Source: Halicephalobus mephisto
Taxonomy: Eukaryota > Nematoda > Chromadorea > Rhabditida > Panagrolaimidae
NCBI GenBank assembly: GCA_009193035.1
Contig: SWDT01000001.1
Span: 2,170,001 to 2,234,000, forward strand
Direction: 5' to 3'
DNA length: 64,000 bases
The position numbers and the translations under genes were made by a program. The notes below the pieces were generated by a model. The model was not told where the DNA came from and ran no database searches. It worked only from the letters and a program-made list of their open reading frames with translations. This document shows positions 35,616 through 45,521 of this stretch, piece after piece (position 1 is the first letter of the stretch; each line of letters starts with the position of its first letter).

Positions 35616-36404
35616 TTACTTCTCTTCATCCTCGGCCATCGTAGCTGGAGTTGAGCGTCCGAAACGAAGCATGACATCCTGGTCAATTGGGCTAGGCCGA
35701 TTTCGGCTAAACCTAGAATTGGCTAATTACCGTATTTCTTGGGAGAAGGTTTCTAACCTGGTATAAAGAGAATCTTCAGACATTCTTTTGCCAAATCGGA
35801 TATGTGGAGCCGAGAAAGCAGATGATCTCTTCCCGAAGCGAATCAGAGGAGCCGAATTTGGTCTCTTTCCGAATCGAATCAACGGGGCCGAATCCATGAC
35901 TCTTTTCCCGAAGCGGATAAGAGGGGCAGAGTCGAAATTTGCCCTTCCAAATCGGATAAGAGGAGCAGAATCAAGACTTGCCCTTCCAAACCGAATAAGT
36001 GGAGCAGAGTCCGGAACAGCTCTTTTTCCGAAACGAATGAGAGGATTCATGGCCTAATGAGTATCATTAGTCAAGGTCATTAACCTTCAACTTACATTTC
36101 GGATTTCTCTCTCAACATCAGCAGAACGTTTGCCGAATCTTATCAGAGGATCATGGAGTCCTCCTCGTTTTTGGGTTTCGGAGTAGTAGTCATTAAACAT
36201 TCGATTCAGAGGATTTCTCTTTTCATCTAAAAGTAACCAAAATAAAATCTCTGAATTTCGAATCACTCTGTCAGAAATGTTTTTAAAACCAAAAGTGGAC
36301 TTACAATCTGCTTCAATCATCCGAATTTCAGAGGAATCGAAAGCTGCACAAATCGAGATAAGGCAGATGGAAGCAAAGAGAATCAAAAGGTTGATGGAAC
36401 TCAT
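35616..36404 (-). CDS. flp-13: FLP-13-type RFamide neuropeptide precursor
   Basis: Precursor of secreted FMRFamide-like peptides. Four exons, 36404-36305, 36226-36096, 36053-35758 and 35712-35616, encode 207 residues. A signal peptide (MSSINLLILFASICLISICAA) is followed by nine amidation-ready repeats: one ending DPLIRFG, one MNPLIRFG, five DSAPLIRFG or NSAPLIRFG forms, one SAPHIRFG, and a last VMLRFG. The (S)APLIRFG core is the FLP-13 hallmark. Most copies end in GKR (dibasic). Two end in GRA and the last in GRS, so they need monobasic cleavage. The last exon was placed by a 45-nt intron (35713-35757) and adds the VMLRFG peptide plus an acidic end (AEDEEK). The start follows a CTTTCAG acceptor by 10 nt. 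In C. elegans flp-13 promotes stress-induced sleep. Confidence 0.93.
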
Positions 36405-37201
36405 TTTGAAAACGACTGAAAGAATAGTAACAGTGGGCCGAAAATGGCGCACTATGTGTGACCCTGAAAAGAATCCTATTGATGGGTAAGTTGCTTGCTT
36501 AAGGGTCTTAGAGTTCCGGGACAAATACGGTAAACACTATTTTTATAGATTGTCAACGTTACGAAAAAATTTGGGTATTTGGAAATTCCCAAATAGCAAA
36601 GTGATTCTGAAAGGAAGATAGTAAATGAAGTCTGAGAAGGCTTTTATATAAATCAAAATAATTGGAAAAAATTAGTCAATTACGCTTTATTTTCGAAAGC
36701 AATGGGAAATTTGATCATGACAACGAGTAAGTCGACTTTTGAAGAAATGTAAAATACACTCAATAGCTTTTTGATGTCTTCCTTGGTCTGCCCGCCTTCT
36801 CGGGAGTATGGCATCTCTGACAAAGACAATTGGTATGAGCTCAATTTCTTTGATTGAGCTTGGCCCACTCATTCATTTCCGTAATTTTATCCAGAAACCT
36901 CATTGGCATATTCTGTTTTTTCGACGTCAAACTGAATCAAGTCATCAAGGATTCCTCTGAAACACGACGGAAGCATGGGCTAAAACGAAACCATTTGGCC
37001 AGTATCATGATGATAAATAGTGAAGCAATAATTTCTCTAGAAATGCAAAGCACAAAGTCATTCTGAAAAGTCATATTTCTCGGTCATTTGCTTCGATAAT
37101 TTATTTCCAAATGGGACTTGTTCTTTGAAGATTACTTACTGGCTTTTTTATGTCCTATTACACTATATTGTTGAAGCCTGCTGAGCACTGTGCTCCCACT
37201 A
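36405..37201. other. Spacer between GPCR and flp-13, possible unassigned exons
   Basis: Minus-strand sequence at 37062-36937 and 36956-36680 shows protein-like reading behind splice acceptors: a hydrophobic helix with CFRRVS, and ILDDLIQFDVEKTEYANE. These could be alternative 3' exons of the GPCR gene or part of a small gene, but no complete model was found. Confidence 0.3.
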
Positions 37202-38535
37202 TCATGCCCTTCTCACCCAATTTGGATGAAGGAAATCTACGAACAGCTGCAAAAGTTTACGTCATTACTTTACCACTTTTTCTATTATTTAATTACCGCT
37301 TTCAGAGGAAACTGCACGAGATACACGAAGTACGATATAGCATCAGCGTAGAGATAGATGGGGTGCTGAAGGACGGGATATATGTCGTTCTCTATTACTT
37401 CGGGGAGGAACTGGACAATGTAGCAGGGCAAATTCAGAAGCACTTGGATGGTTACAATGATTAGGCACCGACGAATGTTCTTTCTACGTCGTAAGTTCAT
37501 TGCCTGAGAGTAAATGTGATTAAAAATTCTTGCTTTTTAAATTTACCTTTATACTTTCTTCAGATTGGATCTTGAAAAAAGAACTAGTCTCTGATAGTGA
37601 AAATCCCTTACTAGTCATCGTCTCAGAGGACACAATTGTGAACCTAAAGTCTTTCGTATTAACTCTTGGGATTTGAAGTTTAACCAACGTATTATTTTCT
37701 ATTTTGTTGAAAATAACAGCAAAATCAGCTACGATTGTGATAACAAAGGGGATGCCATAACTTATTCCAAGCTCGAGCAATGACAAGTAGTAATACTGAG
37801 TTACACTACAAAGGGGTGAAAGAGTACGAACCAAAATCTAGAACAAACCTAAGTCGATTCAGGTCGGCGCCACAGAAAGACAAGTCTTTATTATTTTCAT
37901 CGTCCTCGTCATAGAGGTATTGGTGTCTCATCAAAATCAGAAGCCAGGACTAAACGAAAAGTGATTTCCAAACAGTCAAACTGAACAAACCTGAGAAGTG
38001 TAAGAAATAATCCCGGTGTAGATAATAAGTCTACGAGAGTCATAGATGATTCTCCAGATTCTTGATGACTTTACAATAGACATAGGATAAAAGACGTAGA
38101 AATATCTTTGGACGTACCTAGATTATATTATTCATAGAATTTTGGAAAATTAATTAACTTACATGCAGACCGATAGCCAATTTGAGTGACTCGAAGTGGC
38201 TGTAGAGATATAAGCCGTTATTGGACAAAAGACGTCATCTAAAACAATATTGTAAAAACCTAAAGCCATTAAAATTTCGTACGTCGTAGAAAAGGAACAA
38301 AATCAACCATAACGTTGTAGATAATTGTCGATAACAGTATCAGATCCAAAGTTAATATTGTTGAGAGGAAAAGAAAGTACTGGGACTTTCTGTATACTGT
38401 AAACACTCTGTACAATGTATAGAGGAGAATCGGTATGGTCCCCGATCCTATGATGATAATTGACCACTTGAGAAAGGTGGAAGTGTAGCTCCAGACTTCC
38501 ATGGTTTCGTTGATCCTCTTCTTTGTTGCATTCAT
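37202..38535 (-). CDS. Orphan seven-transmembrane receptor (rhodopsin-like GPCR)
   Basis: Seven exons: 38535-38283, 38238-38163, 38117-37991, 37949-37849, 37805-37547, 37503-37297 and 37246-37202, giving 355 residues. Membrane helices in order: WSIIIIGSGTIPILLY; YFLFLSTILTLDLILLST; a third beginning after the FCPITAY cysteine and ending NWLSVCMYVQRYFYVF, where the DRY-type motif reads QRY; RLIIYTGIISYTS; SLLELGISYGIPFVITIV; CLIIVTIQVLLNLPCYIVQF; and ISYFVYLVQFPLKALF in place of NPxxY. CGADL before helix 5 could bond with the helix-3 cysteine. A Ser/Thr-rich third loop holds possible phosphorylation sites. Potential N-glycosylation lies at the N-terminus (NAT, NET). The tail is very short (PNWVRRA). 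The ligand is unknown. It lies 0.8 kb upstream of flp-13 on the same strand. Confidence 0.82.
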
Positions 38536-39000
38536 CTCGGAAAATTATTTGGTAAAAATGATGTAGATAGCAGCAGTGTCTAGAAAGTAAAATGCAGAGT
38601 TATCGAGTTTTTTCGGATGTTAAAAGGCTTTCAACTCACCTGCCCATGGTGAAAATGATTTCTTAAGGCGGGCAAATGCTTTGCAGCCAAGTTGAAGTTA
38701 TGTTATTACTTTCTACAAAGGTCAAATTATTTCATTTTCCAACAATGATATCCGTGATTTGTTCGTTTCAAAAACTGGATCGCCCACATTCAATTTACAA
38801 ATAAGCAAATCCATTTCCTGTTCCACAAATTTAGCAATTTTGTTTAACAATTAAAAGGAGACAATGAAAATCTTGTTTAGACAGCAGATCCATGTTTTAG
38901 GAAGGAGGTGTTTTCGCCCTCTCAATAAGCAAGGTTAAATTCTATAAAAGACCAGAAATCAAAATTTTTCTGATTTATTCCGTCGACACCCGACTGGACT
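38536..39000. other. Divergent intergenic between GPCR and astacin
   Basis: Upstream regions of both genes. A likely 5' UTR intron of the GPCR gene ends with CTTTCTAG near 38580 on the minus strand. No other gene was seen. Confidence 0.45.
38943..38949 (+). promoter_or_regulatory. TATA box of the astacin gene
   Basis: TATAAAA lies 58 nt before the start codon in otherwise AT-poor local context, a fitting place for a strong tissue-specific promoter. Confidence 0.6.
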
Positions 39001-40678
39001 ATGGGACAGATTGCTCGTTGTCTCGTTTGTGTATCAGTTATTCTGGTCTTAGGTTCTTACATTGAAGCACGACTTCTAAAGAACAACTTTCCAAAAGCAA
39101 ATCCTTCTGAGGTAATAAACTTTAAGGCTTTGTAATGATCATATGACGGGCTTTAGAATACCAAGAAGTTCCTCATAGATGCTATTCAAGAAGGAGGACT
39201 GGAATCAATTCAAAATCTCGAAAATGTTCGTTCCAAATTGCAGAAATTTCGTCGGTTACAAAGACAAGCTTCGACTCGCTCTAGTAATACCTTCGTGACT
39301 GCCATGGCTAAGGTTAGAAGATAAAAACTAAAAAAATTAATTAAAGTTTTAGCACCTCCAAAAATTCAGGCAGCGAGACGATGAAGAACCTATTGAGACC
39401 ATTGGTGACATCAATCATGGATTAGAAGATTTCCTGTTCGATGGCGACATGATGTTGAACAATGCTCAAGCTGATGAAATCACTGAAGAGACCAGACACA
39501 AACGCCAAGCTTACATGAGTTCCACTGCTCGCTGGCCCAAGAATAGCCCTATTCCCTTTACAATTGATTCTAGTATCAGTGATCCCAAAACCGTCAAGCT
39601 CATTTACGATGCCATTGCTTTCTGGCAAAACGAGACCTGTCTTACCTTCAAAGAAGACAACAAAACCTCCCCTAGAATCAAGTTCCACAATGGGGCTGGA
39701 TGTTCCAGTTATGTCGGGAGAGCCACAACCATGACTGAGCAGCCAATTTCTGTTGGATATCGATGCAACTATGTAAGTCCTCGTTCGAAATATACATTTG
39801 TATTCAAATACTTTAGTTCGGAATTATCATTCACGAGATTGCCCATGCCCTGGGGATTTTCCATCATCAAAGCAGACCTGATCGCGATAATTACATTGAA
39901 ATTGTTATGCAAAATGTCCCAGCTGGTTGGGAGGATGATATGGCCATTCAATCTCTTTCCAACACCTATGGACTTCCGTATGAATACGGAAGTTCTATGC
40001 ATTACGCAGAGAAGAGTTAGTTTTACCAACATCCAGCCAGAATACCTCTCCATTGTTTTAGTTCTTGAATCTGATGCTGTCCAGATCCTGGCCAAAGATC
40101 CTCGTTATCAGAGATCTATGGGAAATCGTAATATGCCAACTTTCACTGATGTTCAGCTCGTCAATAAGTATTATACTTGCTCCTCTGCTTGCTCCAGTTC
40201 CATTACATGCCAAAATGGTGGATATCAGAATCCCGCTGATTGTTCAAAATGTATTTGTCCAGGAGGTTTTGGAGGAAATGACTGCTCCAAGGTTGCGGAT
40301 CCTCAATATGGAGCCTCCAATTGCGGAGGAAGTGTAAACGCTACAACTTCTTGGCAGACTCTCGTTGGGCAAGTCGGGGAGAGCTCTACGATTATCTATC
40401 CTAGACAAGCCGCTTGCCATTGGCACATTAATGCTCCGGAAGGCAAGAAGATCAGCATCAAAGTCAATTATATCCGTGGGCCTTGTTCTCTTGGTTGTTT
40501 TTATGGATCAACTGAAATCAAACTCGGGAACTTTACACTTACTGGGATCCGACTTTGTTGTTCCTCCGACCTCCTCATCAATTCCCGACTTGAGACTATT
40601 GGAAATCTGGCCGTTATCAGTGTTCACAGTCAACTCGCTGTCGAGAAATTCAGCTTACAATACAAAATAAGCTCTTAA
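39001..40678 (+). CDS. nas: Astacin metalloprotease with EGF and CUB domains (NAS type)
   Basis: Secreted zinc endopeptidase. Exons 39001-39111, 39157-39312, 39353-39772, 39817-40015 and 40062-40678, 500 residues. A signal peptide (residues 1-22 or so) and a propeptide with the FDGD aspartate switch (118-121) end at a furin site, RHKR (cleaved after R140). The catalytic domain has HEIAHALGIFHHQSRPDRD (H235, E236, H239, H245) and the Met-turn SSMHY. The usual HE after the third ligand is HQ-type, as in many nematode NAS proteins. An EGF module (CQNGGYQNPADCSKCICPGG) and a CUB domain follow. The two introns in the protease domain (44 and 46 nt) together keep the frame, so naive reading gives a false protein across exon 4. 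Likely roles are digestion, cuticle or matrix processing. An AATAAA signal lies at 40719. Confidence 0.95.
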
Positions 40679-43117
40679 AAAGTGAGATACCTTTGGAACG
40701 AGACAAGATGTAAAAACCAATAAACATTCAATCATTTCTAAAGACTCATTTTCTTCCAAAAAACTCATAATTATAAAATTTTCCTAATACTAGCATTGTA
40801 AAAAAGAGAACTGATGAAAAATGTTATATTGTGGGAAAATACATGTTTTATATCTTTGGTGGGTAAAATTACATTAATATAAATTAACTAAAAAATACTA
40901 GAAAGGAAAAAGGGTACTATAATAGGAGAGAGAATAATGTAGCAGGGAAAAAATTAGGGTAAAAATAATATTTTCCTCGTTTCTCTAACAGTCTTTCAAT
41001 CGTCTACTTTCTTCGTTACAGAAAGTGATACTTTCAGATTTGAAAAAAGGATGTAGAATAGGTAATTAGATCCGTAGATTCCGAATCGGAAGTCAGAATT
41101 AACAGTTAACCTTCAAATTTCCGAGATTCTGAAGCGTGAAGTGTTATTTCGATTTGAATCAGCCATTAAACATTCATAAAATGAGATTTATATTATAGTC
41201 AGATTCTGAATGTTAAAATACCGAAAATAACAACATAAATGCCATTCAACTTTGTTTCATCTTATTATAGGTTAGCTGATTGAACTGCAAGATTTCACTT
41301 TAGCACTGTACTTTCTGAGTTGGTTGTACTTTGGTTGAAAGGATACTAATTAAACACTTATTCAGTTATTGCCTGTCCAGACTCGAATATGAACTATTTT
41401 TCAAAGTAATTTATGTATATCAACCTCAATATTTTTCTTTGAATGTTATATACCATTAAAATGAGCATTTGATGCTCAATCAAAGGTTATGTGTTCCAAT
41501 TGACCTTTGGAACATTCATCAAATTATACACAACACTGTAGTTATTAATTTCTTGGAATCGCCATGTTTAGTTCCTTTCAAGATTATTATTACTGTATAG
41601 TTTTTCCCTTTTACTTGAAAACGATTAGTTAAAATGTACTCTGTTAATTTGAAATAAACAATTTGTCTAATTATTTGCCTTTTGAAAAAAAGCAATTTAT
41701 CAAAAAAATTATCATTGTTTTTATCACTTGGTACTTTCAGTTTTTCGTCATGGATAATCGTATCAAAGAATCGGCAAATTTTTTAGTTTATATCAAAAGG
41801 TCAACAACTAACGGACCTAACTTTCACACGTTGACACTTTAAGAATCCTATAAGATGAAACACAAATTAGCTGTTCCATACATTACTACTTTTAGATGAA
41901 ACTTATCCTGATACAACTTTTATAAAAAATAAGTATCAAAAACAAAGAGTTCATAGTCAAAAAAATTTATCCAGCTCAAATACAATCACTTAGTGACCCA
42001 TGTTCATATTCCTCAATCTTTATCTTTGAAGGAAAGATTCCGACTTAATGAAATTGACAACAATAAGATTATTACCATTGAACTGCCTAAGGATAAAACC
42101 AAAAAATGCCTTATATTGGTTTAATTTCCAACGAAAGAGCAGATTAACGTCTATTCTATATTTAATCAGAAAGGGAAGTTAAATATGCAGGACATGTTAG
42201 TCTAGTCAAATAACTTTGTAATGAAGATGATCTACCTTATTCTAGTACCAGTCTTCACTTCTCAAGAGACCTATCAGGGCTCTATACTGGAAGGAGAGAC
42301 CTTGGAGGTTGTATAATAGTCAAAGTCTGCTGCTAAGACAGAAACGATTAATAAGCAATCTTTAAAATCATTATTGTTGTTAAAGCCAGTAAATTCTCGT
42401 TTATTTCCATTCCTCACTTAATACCAATCTTCTTTCCGTTGTTATATTAGCTAAGGAAAATTGTGGTTGTCGAACACATATTTGAATTCATTATTTATTT
42501 CAATCAGTAACTTCCCGCAGAATATATTAGAAGAAAGAGTCTTTACCAATATTAACAGTAACCTGGGAAGGGCAGGGAGAAAGATGTCAAATATGACAAG
42601 AAAGACAGTGGCGGGTAAATGACTTTACTTACATGTTCTGTGGAAAACATCGGTATTACCTTGTCATCGGATAATGTCACAAATTAATACATATTGACAT
42701 AAATTTACTTTCTTCACAAACACAAATAACGAATAATTCACAAAATTCACAAACACACCGGCAAAAGTCATCAAGGCATGGATTAATTCACTCAATTACA
42801 ACACTCGGAAAAATGTTGCCGGGAGCTTTCGTAAGTAATCAAACAAATAACAAGTGGAGAATCGAATAATCATTGGGATAAACAAAATAAATATGAGATG
42901 ACGACTTCAATGGCGAGAAAGACGGCTGTTTGCAGTTGGATAATACAAAATTTGAGATTGAGTGACTAGTTACATGTATAAAGAATTGCAAATACTAATT
43001 ATAAATAAATTACCAATCACAAGATGGGTTGAAGTGCCCGCGATTGTACGAAACGAAGTTGACATAGAGTGATACGGTCATGGACACAATTGGGAAGGTG
43101 ATGGACGAGAGATTCGC
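40679..43117. other. Intergenic between convergent genes
   Basis: AT-rich, with no supported gene. It holds the 3' ends of the astacin (AATAAA at 40719) and of the zinc-finger gene on the other strand. Confidence 0.45.
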
Positions 43118-45521
43118 TCAACTAATCAGATGCGGAGTGGTGCCTGAGGCAGAAGTTGCAGTAACTGGGAGATCAGTTGGCTGCTTGAGACCGGAGAGAG
43201 CAGCTACAAGGTTAAGGACTTGGTCAGTTGGACTGGGAAGATTCGGTGCTGGAAGGGATGAAAGGGCGTTCAAGATCGATGAAGGTTGAGATTGGACTGG
43301 GGTGATCGGGGTTGTGGCTCCCCCGAGTAGAGATTGATATAGCTGAGTTCCGATAGTGTTCTGGATTGTCTGAATGGCCAACTGTTGTTGTTGTTGTTGA
43401 GCAATCTGCTGTTGTTGAGCCAAAAGGAGATCGAGGAGGGCAGAAAGATTATTTGATTCTGCTGGCCTCTCTTCGACTGGAGGCTGAAGGAAATTAAAGG
43501 GAGACTTCTGCAGGCTGCCAGAGAGAATATTGGGAGTGGTCTGGAAGGTTGGAGTCGAGAGCAGGGAACTCGGAGGATCAATAAAGGAGACTCCTGGTTG
43601 ACCAAAGAGATCGGCAATGGAGCTTCGTTGACTGGAACTCGGAGGTCCAAAGGCAGAGGAGACGCTAGTCTTCCTGAGGATGTCCAATTGACCTCCAGGA
43701 AGGGAGTTATTACTGGAGGAAAGGGAGAAAGATCCTTGTTGAGAAAGATTTAGCAATCCATTGCTCAGAGACTGAAGTTTATCTTCAAAGTTGGTACTTA
43801 GGCCCTCAAAGTCCGTTTCCTCATCTAAGTGACAGGGACTCATGATGTCTGATCCAGCGCTATCTGTCGTCGCATTAGTGAGAACAGAGGCCCGTCTGGA
43901 CTGAACATAAAGTTGGCATTGCTCCTGATGAATCTTGAGTCCGACCTTCTGGGCATAGCTCTTTGAGCAAGCTTCGCATTTGTAAGGCTTCTCTCCAGTA
44001 TGGACTCGTTGATGGACCTGCATGTTTCCTTGATTCGTGAAAGACTTATCGCAGAACTGACAGCGGAAAGGTCTCTCCCCAGTATGGAGCCGAGTGTGGA
44101 CATATAAAGAAGAAGCATAAGCATATCGTTTCCCACAGAATTTGCAGATGTAGTCGTTTTGCTTTCTTGCTCCATCTCCATCTCCTGATTGGTTGTCATT
44201 CAACTCGGAAACTCCCGGTTGGACAGTATGAGTGGCTTCATGGGCAGTCAGCTGAGATTTCTGAATAAATGCTCTTCCACATTGGTTGCAGGTATATGGT
44301 CGTTCTCCAGTATGAGTTCTCTCGTGGCTTTGCAAGTTGCCTTGGCTGGCAAAAGCTTTGGGACAGTACTTGCAAACATAAGGTCTTTCACCTGTATGAG
44401 TACGAATATGAACCTGCAAAAGTTTAATGATCGAACGATCTATGTAAGAAGGAATTTACCTGTAGACTCCCAGCATAGGCGAAACTTTTGGCGCAGAATC
44501 GACAAACGTGCTTTCTTTCATTTTGCTCGTGGACTTGCTTAACGTGAAGCTTAAGGTAATTCTTCAACGTGAAGGTCTTAGGGCAAAAGTGGCATTTGAA
44601 AATCTTCTCCCCATGAGTCTTCTTATGAGTGTAGAGGGCAGAAGGCGAAGACAAGCACTTATCACATTTTGGACACTTGTAGTTGCGGATTCCGAGATGA
44701 GCAGATCGTTCATGAACAGTTTTCGTTCCATATTGAGCAAAAGTCTTCTCACAATACTTGCATTTATAAGGTCGTTCTCCCGTGTGCGTTCTCTCATGAA
44801 CCTGCAGAGTCGCTTTTTGGGCAAATCTCTTATCACAGAAGTGACAGGCAAAGGGCTTCTCGCCTGTATGACAACGTTTGTGAGATTCTAGGATAGATAA
44901 ATAGGGGAATCCTTTGCCACAAACATCACAGACGTGTCTTCTTTCAATTGATACCCCTGCAGCATTGACATGACTAGAACGGCGACTACCAATCTGACTC
45001 AGATCAGATTTATCGCCTTCAGCTTCTCTAATAGCATCTTCTGCCAATTTTTCGGCAATTTTCTGTTCTTCGTCGTCATCATCATCAATATTGACTGTTT
45101 CTACATCAATAACCTCATCATAACTTCCATCTTCGCTGAGTGGGTGACGGATTGAGATGGTCGAACGACTGGAAAGGCTGGAGATTCCGGAAGATGTTGC
45201 TTCCTCGTGACTCAGATCACTTTCGGCAGCTGAGATTGGGGAGAGCTCATTTGAAGATCCATAAGGTTCATTAGTGACACTAGAACGACTGGAGTGAAAT
45301 CCACTGGTGGGTTCAGAGTCTACTGTCAACTGAAATTGATATTTTCGTTTTTACGAGTTTTTAACTTTGATGAAACTCACTAAATTCCTTGGAGATCCAG
45401 AGTCTGTGGATCCGTTTGGAGTAAGCTTGGATGAAGCCAGAGCTTCTTCCGTGAAGCTACTCCCAGTTTGAAATACAAACCCGGGATTGAGACCAGGCAT
45501 TTTTTCCTCGACTTGAACCAT
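43118..45521 (-). CDS. C2H2 zinc finger transcription factor with 11 fingers
   Basis: DNA-binding regulator, presumably nuclear. Exons 45521-45381, 45329-44460 and 44413-43118, 768 residues. Residues 1-178 are Ser/Glu/Asp-rich, with an acidic run (DDDDDEEQ). Eleven fingers span about 181-503. Six lie in exon 2, the sixth being split by the second intron. The spacers are largely classical TGEKPF/TGERPY linkers, and one gap between fingers 8 and 9 is longer (VQPGVSELND and on). The last finger is C2HC (HQEQC). The C-terminal 265 residues are Ser/Gln/Leu-rich, with a polyglutamine patch (LLLAQQQQIAQQQQQQ), typical of activation or repression regions. The start is preceded by a TTTTCAG acceptor 17 nt upstream. 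The regular Krueppel-type array does not identify a named orthologue. The upstream region holds recurring short motifs. Confidence 0.93.

Noticed and set aside
35788..36057. Plus-strand frame with repeated FPKRIRGAE words
   Set aside because: Mirror of the RFamide repeats of flp-13 on the minus strand.
43080..44891. Several long plus-strand frames opposite the zinc-finger gene
   Set aside because: Antisense shadows of the finger array and Gln-rich tail.
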